Source: Actinomadura macra NBRC 14102
Lineage (GTDB): Bacteria; Actinomycetota; Actinomycetes; Streptosporangiales; Streptosporangiaceae
Direction: 5' to 3'
Length of the DNA stretch: 64,000 nucleotides
Assembly: GCF_001552215.1 (NCBI RefSeq)
Contig: NZ_BCQT01000026.1
Coordinates: 62,001-126,000, forward strand
The translations under genes were made by a program, and so were the position numbers. Each line of letters begins with the position of its first letter. Positions within the stretch are counted from its first letter, which is position 1. The notes below the pieces were generated by a model. The model saw only the letters and a list, made by a program, of their open reading frames with translations. It did no database searches and was not told the origin of the DNA. Positions 29,301 through 36,175 of this stretch are shown piece by piece.

Positions 29301-30211
29301 GGCGGCTCACGGTGGTGCCCGAGGGACCGGAACGGCACCAAGTGGTGCTGACCATCCACCGCCTGCTCTGTGACGCCTGGTCCGCGCCGCGTGTCGTCAC
29401 CGAGTTGTTCGCGCTGTACGCCGGCAGGCCACTGCCCGAGCCAGTGCCGTTCACCCGTTACTCGCAATGGCTCGCTACCCGCGACCACGGGCGCGACCTG
29501 CGGGCATGGCGGGCCGAACTGGCCGCCCTGCCAGCCGGCGGGCACTTCCGGGTTACCGGGGTGGACCCGGCCGAGCCGGTGCTGTTCGACCTCGACGCCG
29601 CCGCCGTGGCCCGGCTGACCGAGACCGCCGCCCGCAACGGCGTCACCGCGGACACCGCTCTGCAGGGCGCATGGGCCGCCGTGCTGGCCAACCGGTCCGG
29701 GCGCGAGGACGTCCGGTTCGGCGTCATGGTGTCCGGGCGCGGCGCCGACCTGCCCGGGGTCGAGGAGATCATCGGTCTGCTGGCCAACACGGTCCCGGTG
29801 CGCGTCCAGCTGACCGGCACGGTCGCCGCCATGCTCGCCGATTTGCAGGCCCGCCGGCAGGCCATGCTGGAGCACCAGCACATCGGACTCACCGAACTGG
29901 CGGAACTCACCGGGATCGCCCCGGTGGTGGACAGCCTGGTGGTGTTCGAGAGCTACCCGCTGGACCCCGAATGGCTGCGCGAACCCGCGCCCGGACTCAC
30001 CATCACGGACGTCGCGGTGCGCGAGCACACCCACCACCCGGTGACCGTCACCGTAGTGCCCCGCGGGGACGGCGGGTGGTCCGGTGTGCTCGGCCACCAG
30101 CGCGGCGTGCTGACCCGCACGCAGGCACAGGAGGTCGCCGACCGGCTCGTGGCGGTGCTGCGCACCCTGCCTGACCGGTTCGACGACGACGCCAAGGAAC
30201 TTCTCCGATGA
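20384..30211 (+). CDS. Two-module siderophore NRPS, C-A-T-E-C-A-T-E-C
   Basis: This 3275-residue synthetase should extend carrier-bound DHB by two amino acids. Approximate layout: C1 1-430 (HHLVIDG), A1 440-925 (FTSGSTGRPKG, YRTGDLV), T1 near 957 (LGGDSITA), E1 to ~1450 (HHLAIDG at ~1131), C2 to ~1885 (HHALLDG at ~1581), A2 1900-2370 (YTSGTTGRPKG), T2 near 2418 (HGGDSIAS), E2 to ~2880 (HHLVVDA at ~2598), C3 to 3270. In C3 the HHxxxDG motif has become HRLLCDA. Both residues should be D-configured. My pocket readings are D-S-D-D-V-G-M-V-D for A1, with acidic residues suggesting a basic amino acid, and D-V-W-N-F-V-A-I-N for A2, not assigned. No thioesterase is present. The ATG at 20384 overlaps the ATPase stop; in-frame sequence back to 19928 is shadow. 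Confidence 0.95.
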   Translation: MTDLPLTGAQLGIWHAQRLEPDSPYYVVGDVVEITGRGPVHVGALTKAIWATTEEAESLRLRVRDTPDGPRQTVSTDAVPAPRVMDLRAEADPPAAARARIDELRWQAADECRGMVDRRLSSHTVLRLSDTEVWYTQLGHHLVIDGYTAAMLNRRIAAHYTALVRGEPVPPCPFAAFADLVAADADYQVSDQLTKDRAYWTDRFTPLPDLGDTGHASGPPERTVAASTVLPAERLAELKTYAERIGSTWGEVLIAGYTAFLHRVLGRDDMVLAMPLMCRFGRALRTPAMTVNVLPLRVRVHKTDTLPELTARVAEALREMRVHQRYRGENLPRDLAVPGAGALLHGRGINLKAFDLTLDFAGSSGDMRNIAGGPPEDLGLSVLPTAGGGLSLGFEVDARTHDQAGVDARLTGLLTLLDTLTGPDEPTIGTADLVPADVRAALLGSWTTPAVPGRPTPVPDLLDALPREQTVLVHGERRVTAGELADRVHRLAWRLRARGVGANDVVALELPRSVEFVVALLAVLDAGAVFLPLDVVQPARRTRELVAESGAALVLTPDDLAEDRPGSTPDSVPDRRPGDGGYLIFTSGSTGRPKGVLVPAHALAELVHRQRATTIAEAERGAGRRLRVAHTYSFAFDSALDQLTWLLCGHELHLYDSDTARDADSLLAVFARDRIDVVDTTPSMAAPLVDRGLLDGARRPVLLVLGGEATPPALWQRVRDSGVPAVNMYGPTEAAVDAASAPVTGPAPMIGTAVPGTRAYVLDEALRPVPPGAVGELYLAGPHLAFGYLGQTGLTAEQFVADPFGAPGDRMYRTGDLVRWQRELEYLGRRDDQVKVRGHRIELGEVEAALGTVPGARAAAAAVRGTRLVGYVVGEVDGDAARSWLAERLPEHLVPSAVAVLASLPVTPNGKLDRRALPEPSRTGSGRSPTTKPERVLCAVIGEVLDVPGVGVDDDFFVLGGDSITAIGVSGKLREHGFDLRPRDLLARRDFASLAAMVRPLRADHGSDEPDEPLGDVPAPPIVRVLLDGNPDRAAIAGYAQWTVVELDQDVPLDRLRAAVQTLLDHHDALRLRIDPLTVPPPGSVTAVVTETASADEPADVVARRLAGELDPVAGDLVRVAALRGRLLVVVHHLAIDGVSWRVLLPDLRAACAGAPPTRVTTSWRAHALRLAEQGTAGTRRGELPHWRTALRQAHLGERGLDQRLDTVATAIETTDVASADTTAALLTALPAAYRAGVDDVLLAVLVLALRLWREHGVDTETVTVERHGREGEHDVARTIGWFTAEHPVRVPADAVHADADLTDALAGGPAAGRLLRAAMTAGGAVPGDGLGYGVLRYLDPEVRGVELTGPPPDVLLNYLGRFAPVPGWRPVGENPFSVCESEAKALEQVLAVNCFVREADRPLLAVEWTAAGRVLPATAVEALVEAWRTALAAFTEHAARVERDGPAAEVLPATALQAGLAFHSAVRDDTDTDADVYVVQAVSHLRGTLDPDRMRAAATQLLRTHPALRAYLETTGSSAVVQVIPAQVALDFQAVTARPEEFAEHCRAEHRHPFDPGTPPLIRFLLCTLGPDEHRLVITLHHALLDGWSMPLVGRTLLAIYHELSGGPAAPVAPPLADYHRVLATRDHEAGLAAWRDALAGLESGTHLAPAAAKSAVTRPERIAVPLGAEFTARLLAFARDRGVTPAAVFNTVWGLLLGRLTGRQDVVFGCPVSGRPADVPEVARMVGQLGNTVVVRVRAAPGETAAAVLDRVHTESTALTEHHHVGLPDVQRATGLGDLFDTMLVMENFPLSSRHRETIAPGIEQTGVDITDATHYPLTVIVLPGEEFTIGLGYQRHAFDEATVHRYGRWLRALLHELVADPDRPAAALPVLDADERAEVLRFGAGPEPRRPAGGALEEFDTWVRRTPDAEAVVCRDRSLSYAELDRAANRLANALLAAGVRPQDTVAVLLDRDVELVVALFGVLKAGAVYVPMDPEYPADRLAYMIADIGPAAAVSASGVEGLPTIDPADLTGPSTWDADPVAARRAVTDDSLAYVIYTSGTTGRPKGVAVPHSGVPSLVALQEDVVGIGAGERYLHFASTSFDVAFWQFMLPLLSGGTSVIAPAEVRVPGGELLDYVRRHRVTGLNLLPSFLAAMPDDATVSADVFFVVGAERLDPALAARWGARRTLFNAYGPTEVTINSVTWRYAPDDPGPLPIGLPDPMVRAYVLDSGLQPVGVGVTGELYLAGPKLARGYVGRPGITAERFVADPFGPPGERMYRTGDLVRWRPDGNLVFLGRVDHQVKLRGFRIELPEIETVLGQHPSVRACAVVVRADRLVAYVIPVDGAEPDPVALRTHLAATLPDHMVPAAYVPLDRLPLGPSGKLNAAALPDPVSRPSAPAREPATGTEAAVLRVLRTVLGTDDLGPDDGFLEHGGDSIASLRVVSMIRHAGLTVTARDVFEGATAAGIAARVDRADTAEEPPAPAVGDAPLTPVMRDLLRRAGATATQFCQWVQVSVPPGGDAARWQTALDAVLARHDVLRAYLADDVLRIPEPGTVTGADVLTVVRTDDPAAAVGDRLATVRAAIDPYTRPLLRAVVFDAGPDRPARLLLVAHHLVVDAVSWRILLDDLRQAYETGRPLVPHGQSFLGWAHALRAADHTDELPHWRRVAQAPVTPLSVVPADPGRDTIATARHHTLAMDPAASHALVTTLPAAYRTTADTVLLTALARAVAAWRGGERDLLVALEGHGRPVEADLAQTVGWFTAVYPARITAAGEAPADALRRVRDHLRAAGDGLGVPDGLVRRPEVRWNYLGRFGPSADGPWQSPPHAGPLGSATGGADGMPLPYRLMVSAMVDDRVRIRFTWPAAVFTDTEIAELGDHLCAELDSAVRDLPEAREIVPLTPLQELILAPARGAADPYPMRVAFTVAGPLDVPALRAAAGALLRRHPNLGAVFPAEHDFQVIPADPRPDFRAEFTADRFDLSTGPLWRLTVVPEGPERHQVVLTIHRLLCDAWSAPRVVTELFALYAGRPLPEPVPFTRYSQWLATRDHGRDLRAWRAELAALPAGGHFRVTGVDPAEPVLFDLDAAAVARLTETAARNGVTADTALQGAWAAVLANRSGREDVRFGVMVSGRGADLPGVEEIIGLLANTVPVRVQLTGTVAAMLADLQARRQAMLEHQHIGLTELAELTGIAPVVDSLVVFESYPLDPEWLREPAPGLTITDVAVREHTHHPVTVTVVPRGDGGWSGVLGHQRGVLTRTQAQEVADRLVAVLRTLPDRFDDDAKELLR

Positions 30212-31620
30212 GCGAGATCGACGCGAAGCTGTGGCGGATCGCGTTCGTGCTGGTGCTCGGCACCGTGATGGCCACCCTGGACAGCACGATCGTGTCGGTC
30301 GCGGTCGCCGCGTTCGCCGACCGGTTCAGCGCGTCGGTCGCCGACGTCCAATGGGTGACCACCGCCTACCTGCTGGCCGTGGTCACCGCGGTGCCCGCGT
30401 CCGGCTGGCTGGCCGACCGGTTCAGCGGACGCCGCACCTGGCTCGTCGCGGTCGCCGCTTTCCTGGTGGCGTCACTGCTGTGCGGGCTGGCATGGTCGCT
30501 GCCCAGCCTGGTCGTCTTCCGCGTCCTGCAAGGGCTCGCGGGCGGCTTGTTGCCGCCGACCGGGCAGGCGCTGCTGGCCGGCATCGCCGGCCGCGAGCGG
30601 ATCGGCCGGGTGATCGCGGTGGTCGGGGTGCTGCCGTTGCTGTCCCCCGTGCTCGGACCGCTGGTCGGCGGCGCGGTGCTGCACGCGGCGGGGTGGCGCT
30701 GGATGTTCCTGATCAACGTCCCGATCGGGGTGATCACGCTCGCGCTCGCGACCCGGCTGGTGCCCGCCGTGCCGCCGACGGCGACCGGTGCCCGGTTCGA
30801 CTGGCGAGGCGCCGCGCTGCTGTCCCCCGGCCTTGCCGTGCTGGTGTTCGGATTGACCAGGGTCGCGCACGAAAGCCCGGCGTGGCAGGTGGTCGCGGCG
30901 CTGGTGGCCGGCGTGGCGATGCTCGCCGGATTCACCCTGCACGGCGTCCGGACCAAGGGCACCCCCCTGGTGGACCCACTCCTGTTCACCCGGCCACCGT
31001 TCGGCGTCGCGGCACTGGCGCTGCTGGCGTTGGGCGCTTCGGTGTTCGGCACAATGTTCCTGCTTCCGCTGTATCTACAGGGACCCGGCGAACTGTCGGC
31101 CTGGCAGACCGGAGTACTGCTCGCCCCGCAGGGGGTCGGGGCGGCCGCCGGGACCGTGCTGGTGATGCGGGTCGTGGACACGACGGCTCCGCGCACACTG
31201 GTCCTCGGCGGCATGGCGCTGGTCGCGGCCGGCACGGTCGCGTTCACCCAGCTCGGGCACGGGGTACCGGACGAGGTGGTCGCCGGTTCCCTCTTCCTGC
31301 GCGGGGTGGGCGCGGCCATGATCAGCACCCCGATCATGACGATCGTCTACCGCCGGGTGAGCCAGCCGCGGCTGCCGCGGGCGGCGGTCGCGCTGAACCT
31401 GCTCAGCACGCTCGGCGGCTCGATCGGTACGGCAGTGCTCGCCGTCGTCCTGCAAGCGAGGATCACGGCCCGCGCGGACCAGGCGGCGGCGTTCGGCGAC
31501 GCCTTCTGCTGGGTGCTGGCTCTCATCGCTCTCGCCGCCGTCGCCGCGTCCACATTGCCACGCCAGGCGAGCGCCGGTGACGCTGATCACGAACAGAAGA
31601 GGGACACCACGGATGCTTGA
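30208..31620 (+). CDS. MFS exporter (DHA2/EmrB-QacA family), probable siderophore efflux
   Basis: This 470-residue membrane protein has the length and hydrophobic pattern of a 14-segment DHA2 transporter. The first helix contains LGTVMATLDSTIVSVAVAAF, motif A-like sequence is GWLADRFSGRRTW, and motif C is VGVLPLLSPVLGPLVGG. It follows the NRPS with an ATGA overlap, so export of the finished siderophore is the natural role. A drug-efflux function is the alternative. The last codons overlap the DAHP synthase start. Confidence 0.92.
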   Translation: MSEIDAKLWRIAFVLVLGTVMATLDSTIVSVAVAAFADRFSASVADVQWVTTAYLLAVVTAVPASGWLADRFSGRRTWLVAVAAFLVASLLCGLAWSLPSLVVFRVLQGLAGGLLPPTGQALLAGIAGRERIGRVIAVVGVLPLLSPVLGPLVGGAVLHAAGWRWMFLINVPIGVITLALATRLVPAVPPTATGARFDWRGAALLSPGLAVLVFGLTRVAHESPAWQVVAALVAGVAMLAGFTLHGVRTKGTPLVDPLLFTRPPFGVAALALLALGASVFGTMFLLPLYLQGPGELSAWQTGVLLAPQGVGAAAGTVLVMRVVDTTAPRTLVLGGMALVAAGTVAFTQLGHGVPDEVVAGSLFLRGVGAAMISTPIMTIVYRRVSQPRLPRAAVALNLLSTLGGSIGTAVLAVVLQARITARADQAAAFGDAFCWVLALIALAAVAASTLPRQASAGDADHEQKRDTTDA

Positions 31621-32662
31621 CCACGACTCGTTCCCCACGCCTGCCGACGTCACCGCCGACACACCGCTCGACCCGGCGCTGCGGACGGCGGTGTCCGCGC
31701 ACCGCGAGACCATCGCCGGCGTGCTCGACCGGCGCGACCCGCGCCTCCTGGTGATCGTCGGGCCGTGTTCGGTGCATGACCCGGTGGCCGCACTGGACTA
31801 CGCGCACCGGCTCGCCGACGCCGCCACACGCTTTGCCGACGATCTCGTCGTGGTCCTGCGCGCGTATCTGGAGAAACCGCGTACCGTCGCGGGCTGGGCG
31901 GGGCTGCTGCGCGATCCCACGCTGGACGGCGCGGGCGACATCGCCGGCGGCATCCGGGCAGGACGCGCCTTCCTGGTCGACGCCGCCCGCACGGGCCTGC
32001 CGATCGCCTACGAGTTCGTCGACCCGTTTCTCGCGCCGCATGTCGCGGACACGGTCAGCTGGGCCGCGATCGGCGCGCGCACGGTGACCAGCCCGCCGCA
32101 CCGCCAGCTCGCATCGTGGCTGCCGATGCCGGTGGGGATGAAGAACACCCTGGGCGGCCGGATCGACCTGGCGATCGACGCCATCCGCGCCGCCGGGCTG
32201 CCGCACGTGTTCCCGGGCATCGGCACGGACGGCCGGGTCACCGCGCTGCGCAGCGACGGAAACCTGGCCGTGCACCTGGTGCTGCGCGGTGGCACGGTGC
32301 CCAACCATGACACCGCGTCGGTCGCCGCGGCGGTCAACGCGCTCGCCGAGGCGGGGCTGCACAGCCGGGTCGTGGTGGACTGCTCGCACGGTAACAGCGG
32401 CAAAGACCACAACCGCCAGCCGGTGGTGCTCGCCGATCTCGCCGACCGGATCGGGCGCGGCGACCAGGCGCTCGCCGGGGTGATGCTGGAGTCCTACCTC
32501 GCCGACGGCAGGCAGGGCCCGGACACGCGACCGCTGCGACCCGACCTGAGCATCACCGACGCGTGCCTTGGCTGGGCCCGGACCGCGCCGCTCCTGGAAC
32601 AGCTGGCCGTCGCCGCGCGCCGGCGAAACGCCGTGGTGTCAAAGGAGCGGATCAGCAGATGA
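31613..32662 (+). CDS. 3-deoxy-7-phosphoheptulonate (DAHP) synthase, class I
   Basis: This 349-residue enzyme joins phosphoenolpyruvate and erythrose 4-phosphate, the entry to the shikimate pathway. Class I (AroG/AroF) motifs are IVGPCSVHDP, RAYLEKPRT, AYEFVDPFLAPH, PVGMKN and VVDCSHGNSGKDH. Actinobacteria usually rely on a class II enzyme, so this type I copy inside the cluster is probably a dedicated supply of chorismate for DHB. The ATG at 31613 overlaps the exporter stop by eight bases; a GTG at 31577 is possible. Whether it escapes aromatic feedback cannot be read from sequence. It is the last gene of the iron-controlled operon. Confidence 0.93.
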   Translation: MLDHDSFPTPADVTADTPLDPALRTAVSAHRETIAGVLDRRDPRLLVIVGPCSVHDPVAALDYAHRLADAATRFADDLVVVLRAYLEKPRTVAGWAGLLRDPTLDGAGDIAGGIRAGRAFLVDAARTGLPIAYEFVDPFLAPHVADTVSWAAIGARTVTSPPHRQLASWLPMPVGMKNTLGGRIDLAIDAIRAAGLPHVFPGIGTDGRVTALRSDGNLAVHLVLRGGTVPNHDTASVAAAVNALAEAGLHSRVVVDCSHGNSGKDHNRQPVVLADLADRIGRGDQALAGVMLESYLADGRQGPDTRPLRPDLSITDACLGWARTAPLLEQLAVAARRRNAVVSKERISR

Positions 32663-32855
32663 GCCGGGAGGCCTGACCAGGAGATCGCCGGCGCCCGTCC
32701 TCGCGATCACGCTGCAACTCCCCGCGGAGGTGACCGGGGTCCTCCATGAGATCGACCTTGACCTCGTTCCCGCGCCCCAGCCGTAGAAGCGGCCGGGGCG
32801 GAGGCCGACGCCGCAGCCCCGGGCACGGTTCTCCCGCGCACGGGATGTGATACCC

Positions 32856-33008
32856 ATGTCACGCCGGGCTTCCTCGTGGCAGGAGGAGGCCTACGCCCTG
32901 GAGCTGGCCGGCGAGCTGAAACGTGCCGCCGAACTCCACAGCCGCAACAACCAGCCGCTTCAGGCGGCACGCCTCTACCAGCGGGCCGCCGAAGAGTCCG
33001 ATTATTGA
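32856..33008 (+). CDS. 50-residue TPR-like small protein
   Basis: A short open frame encodes MSRRASSWQEEAYALELAGE followed by LKRAAELHSRNNQPLQAARL and a ten-residue tail, YQRAAEESDY. The two amphipathic helices with A-x-L-Y-x-R-A spacing resemble one tetratricopeptide unit. The ATG at 32856 has only a weak GGGAT ribosome site; an in-frame GTG at 32847 is an alternative. It ends 47 bases before the coiled-coil protein gene. Function is unknown and the call rests on the protein-like composition and GC3 pattern. Confidence 0.5.
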   Translation: MSRRASSWQEEAYALELAGELKRAAELHSRNNQPLQAARLYQRAAEESDY

Positions 33009-33055
33009 CTCTGATGTGATAAGTAGAAATTGGATCGTTTTACTAGGATGTTCCC

Positions 33056-34348
33056 GTGAACGAAGATCAAGACGGCGGGGGTGGGCGGCCCACCACGGAC
33101 ATCGAGACCGACGACATCACGACGGCGCCCCTCGAACCGGCGGGCGGTGGCCCGGCCGGTGAAGGTCGTCCATCACCCGGGATGACCTCGGCGGTGAGCG
33201 CGCGGCGCGCCGCCGCGAACCGCGAGAGCATTGGCCGAGACATGGCCGGGGCGGCGCCGGTACGCGCCCTGGCCGAGGACGTCGACCGGCTCGCGGAGCT
33301 GGTGTCGCGGCTCGCCGCGACCGCCACCGCCCTGGACGGACGGCTGGACGGCGAGGTCCGCGGCGTCCTCGACAGCGCCGAGGAGGCCCTGGCCGAGGCG
33401 AGGGCCGCACGCAGCGCGACCGCCGCGGCCGAGGAGCGCATGCGCGAGGCCGAGGCCCGCGCGGACGCGGCGCGCCAGGAGGCCGCCGCCGCTCAGGAGG
33501 AGCTCCGCAAGGGCCTGGCCGCGGCCAAGACGAGCGTCGCGGCGGCACAGGCCAGCGAGGCCAACGCGTGGAAGGAGGCCGGTGCGGCCCAGCAGGTCCG
33601 CGCCACCGCCGCCAACGAGTCCGCCCACGCCGACGGGCTCCGCAAACGCGCCGAGGCCGCCTGGAGCACCGAGCACCAGGCACGGACCGAGGCCGAGCGG
33701 GAACGCGACGAACTCGCGGCCCGGCTCGCCGCCGAGCAGGCCGCGCTGGCCACCGCGCACACCGAGCTGAAGAGCGATCGCGCCGAGGCCCAGGACGCCC
33801 GGCTCCGGCTGGAGGCCGCCGCCGAGACCGAGCGGCGGCTGCGCACCGAGCTGACCACCGCCCAGGCCGAGGCGGCCCGGCTGGTCATCGAGCGTGACGC
33901 CGCCACCGCGCGCGCCGTCGAGCAGATCACGCGCGCCGACCGCGCCGAGCAGCTCGCCGACGACGCCGCGGCCCGCGCCGAGGAGGCCTCGGCACGGGCC
34001 GACCGCGCCGAGCAGCGCGCGGATACCACCGGTGCCCGCGCCGACCGCGACTCCGCCGCGGTGCACGCCCTCCAGGACACGCTGCGCGCGGCGCTGGACC
34101 TGCCGTCCGTCGAGGACATCGGTGACGGCCGCGGGGTGCCGGTCGGCGACTCCGGCGCGGTCACCGCGCAGCCCGGCGGCCTGATCGGGATCGAGCAGGT
34201 GCCCGATGTCCTGGACGGGGAGACGGCAGCGCGGTTCGCCCGCGCGATCCTGGCCGTCCGCGTCCATCAAGTCACGCGGCGTCCGCAAGAGGACACCGGA
34301 CCGGACACCGAGGCGGACGCCGTGGACGAGGCCGACTCCGAAGAGTGA
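33056..34348 (+). CDS. Ala-rich coiled-coil protein of unknown function
   Basis: This 430-residue cytoplasmic protein has a Gly/Pro-rich, acidic N-terminus (1-45). Then comes a long stretch (about 65-345) dominated by Ala, Glu and Arg with heptad-like repeats such as AEEALAEARAARSATAAAEE and RADRAEQLADDAAARAEEAS. The tail is acidic and globular-looking (GLIGIEQVPDVLDGETAARF to the end). There is no signal peptide, membrane helix or recognised HTH, so a KfrA-like plasmid DNA-binding role is possible only by analogy. The GTG at 33056 follows an AT-rich leader unlike its surroundings, likely a promoter. It is not overlapped with its neighbours. Confidence 0.82.
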   Translation: MNEDQDGGGGRPTTDIETDDITTAPLEPAGGGPAGEGRPSPGMTSAVSARRAAANRESIGRDMAGAAPVRALAEDVDRLAELVSRLAATATALDGRLDGEVRGVLDSAEEALAEARAARSATAAAEERMREAEARADAARQEAAAAQEELRKGLAAAKTSVAAAQASEANAWKEAGAAQQVRATAANESAHADGLRKRAEAAWSTEHQARTEAERERDELAARLAAEQAALATAHTELKSDRAEAQDARLRLEAAAETERRLRTELTTAQAEAARLVIERDAATARAVEQITRADRAEQLADDAAARAEEASARADRAEQRADTTGARADRDSAAVHALQDTLRAALDLPSVEDIGDGRGVPVGDSGAVTAQPGGLIGIEQVPDVLDGETAARFARAILAVRVHQVTRRPQEDTGPDTEADAVDEADSEE

Positions 34349-34666
34349 GACGGGGGGCCGGCGGACCACGGTGGAGCGCGCTGGAGCGGCGTGCCGGCGG
34401 ACCACTCGGACTCCCGTGCCGACCTGCGGAAGGACGGCCGGACAGGAGCCGCCGCCCCGTGCGGCCCTGCCTGACGTCGCATTCTTTCTTTCGTCACGAT
34501 AGGGATAAAGCGGACATTGATAATGGGGTGCGGGAAGGCCCGGCGCCGCGCCGCATGTCCTGACGGCTAGGAGTTGCTTCCTTGTTCCACGCGTTGGATT
34601 CTGCCTAAGCTCACTGGCGTCAGGGGCTTTTCCTTCGCTTGTCGTGGGATTCGGGGAGTCTGTGCT
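34349..34666. other. Intergenic region before the decarboxylase operon
   Basis: The first ~110 bases contain a directly repeated GCCGGCGGACCAC about 33 bases apart. The centre (about 34480-34530) is AT-rich for this genome and includes ATTGATAATGG, a likely promoter zone for the downstream operon. I see no gene in it. Confidence 0.4.
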
Positions 34667-36175
34667 GTGACGAAACCTCCCGGGGAATACCCGGTGACTC
34701 TGCGTAATGAATCACTGACCGCCGCGTTCGATCCGCGGCTCTTCCGGGAGAATTCTCAGGCGGCCGTCGCCCATCTGGAGTCCCATTTGTCGGACCTCTC
34801 CGTCCGCGGACTCGAACTCACCGACCCGGTGGTCTTATCGGAGGCCGCCCGGGCGCTCATGACGACGGAACAGGAAAGCGTCGCCCCCTTCGATGAGAAG
34901 AAGCTGGCGGCCATCTTGGAGCTCTATGTGAAGACCGGGATCCAGGTTCATTCCCCGGGATATATGGGGCGGCAGTTCTCCGGCACGGTCCCGCTGGCCG
35001 GCGTCATCGACTTCGTGAGCTCGGTGGTCAACCAGCCGTCGTCGTTCTACGAGGCGGGACAGTTGCCCAACGTCGCCGAGCGGATCATGGCCGACGAGCT
35101 CAACCGCTTCATCGGGTGGGAGGCCGGCCGCTTCGCGATGGTGACGACGTCGGGAGGTTCGCTGGCGAACCTGACGGCGCTGCTCGCCGCGCGCAACAGG
35201 GCCTTCCCCGGAATCTGGTCGCGGGGCGAGACGGGCGGCGCGCGACCCGCCATCGCGGTGAGCGAGGACGTGCACTACAGCGTGTCCCGCGCGGCGGGCG
35301 TCCTCGGCGTCGGAGAGGCCCAGATCGTCCGGCTGCCGGTGAACCGGAGCCGGCAGATCCGCGCGGACCGGGTGCGCGGCGCGCTCGCCGCGGCCAGGGA
35401 CCGGAACCTGAAGGTGTTCTGCCTCGTGGCGTCGGCCGGCACCACGGAGATCGGCGCGTTCGACCCGATCGACGAGCTCGCGGACGTCGCGGCCGAGGAC
35501 GGCACCTGGCTCCACGTCGACGGCGCGCATGGTGCCAGCCTGCTGGTGTCGGACCGGCTCCGCCGGAAATTGAGAGGCGTCGAGAAGGCCGATTCCCTGA
35601 CCTGGGACGCCCACAAGATGATGTTCGTCCCCGCTCCCTGCACCCTGCTTTTCTACCGCCAGGCGCACGCGGCGCTCGGCGCTTTCCGGCAGCGCGCCAG
35701 CTACGTGTTCGACGAGGAACCGGACGCCTACCACGGTTTCGATGGCGGCGACAAGAACTTCGAATGTACGAAACGTCCGATGATTATGCCGCTGTGGACA
35801 CTGTGGGCAATGTACGGGCGAGCGTTGTTCGCCGAGAAGATCGAATACCTGTGCCGCCTGACACAGGAGGCACATCGCATTATTTCGGACGATCCCGACT
35901 TCGAGACACTGCATTTCCCGGAGGCGAACATACTGTGCTTCCGGTACCGCCCGGACGGCGTCGGAGACGACCACGTCCACCGCCTTCAATTGCAGATAAG
36001 GAACCAGGTCCGTGTCGGCGGCCGGTTCTTCATATCCAAAGTCAACATCGAGGGCGTCGCCGCCTTGCGCGTCGTCCTGATGAACCACCAGATCAATGGC
36101 GAACACTTCCGGATGCTCGTCGACGAGATCAAGCGCGTCGGCGCGCACCTGCTCACGAAGAGGAGTGGACGATGA
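34667..36175 (+). CDS. PLP-dependent group II amino acid decarboxylase
   Basis: This 502-residue enzyme belongs to the glutamate/diaminobutyrate/sulfinoalanine decarboxylase group and should turn an amino acid into an amine. PLP features are TTSGGSLANLTALLAARN (phosphate region), ASAGTTEIGAFDPID, HVDGAHGAS with the ring-binding Asp, and the Schiff-base Lys in SLTWDAHKMMFVPAP. The substrate cannot be read. The GTG at 34667 follows GGGGAG; upstream in-frame sequence to 34574 does not look coding. Codon use in the 5' and 3' parts is less GC-biased than in neighbours, hinting at transfer. The ATG of the next gene overlaps its stop (ATGA), and the two enzymes head the operon with four small proteins. 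Confidence 0.87.
   Translation: MTKPPGEYPVTLRNESLTAAFDPRLFRENSQAAVAHLESHLSDLSVRGLELTDPVVLSEAARALMTTEQESVAPFDEKKLAAILELYVKTGIQVHSPGYMGRQFSGTVPLAGVIDFVSSVVNQPSSFYEAGQLPNVAERIMADELNRFIGWEAGRFAMVTTSGGSLANLTALLAARNRAFPGIWSRGETGGARPAIAVSEDVHYSVSRAAGVLGVGEAQIVRLPVNRSRQIRADRVRGALAAARDRNLKVFCLVASAGTTEIGAFDPIDELADVAAEDGTWLHVDGAHGASLLVSDRLRRKLRGVEKADSLTWDAHKMMFVPAPCTLLFYRQAHAALGAFRQRASYVFDEEPDAYHGFDGGDKNFECTKRPMIMPLWTLWAMYGRALFAEKIEYLCRLTQEAHRIISDDPDFETLHFPEANILCFRYRPDGVGDDHVHRLQLQIRNQVRVGGRFFISKVNIEGVAALRVVLMNHQINGEHFRMLVDEIKRVGAHLLTKRSGR

Noticed and set aside
32663..33055. Right attachment site for the siderophore island
   Set aside because: I searched by eye for a copy of the tRNA-Val 3' end after the DAHP synthase gene and found none in this stretch.
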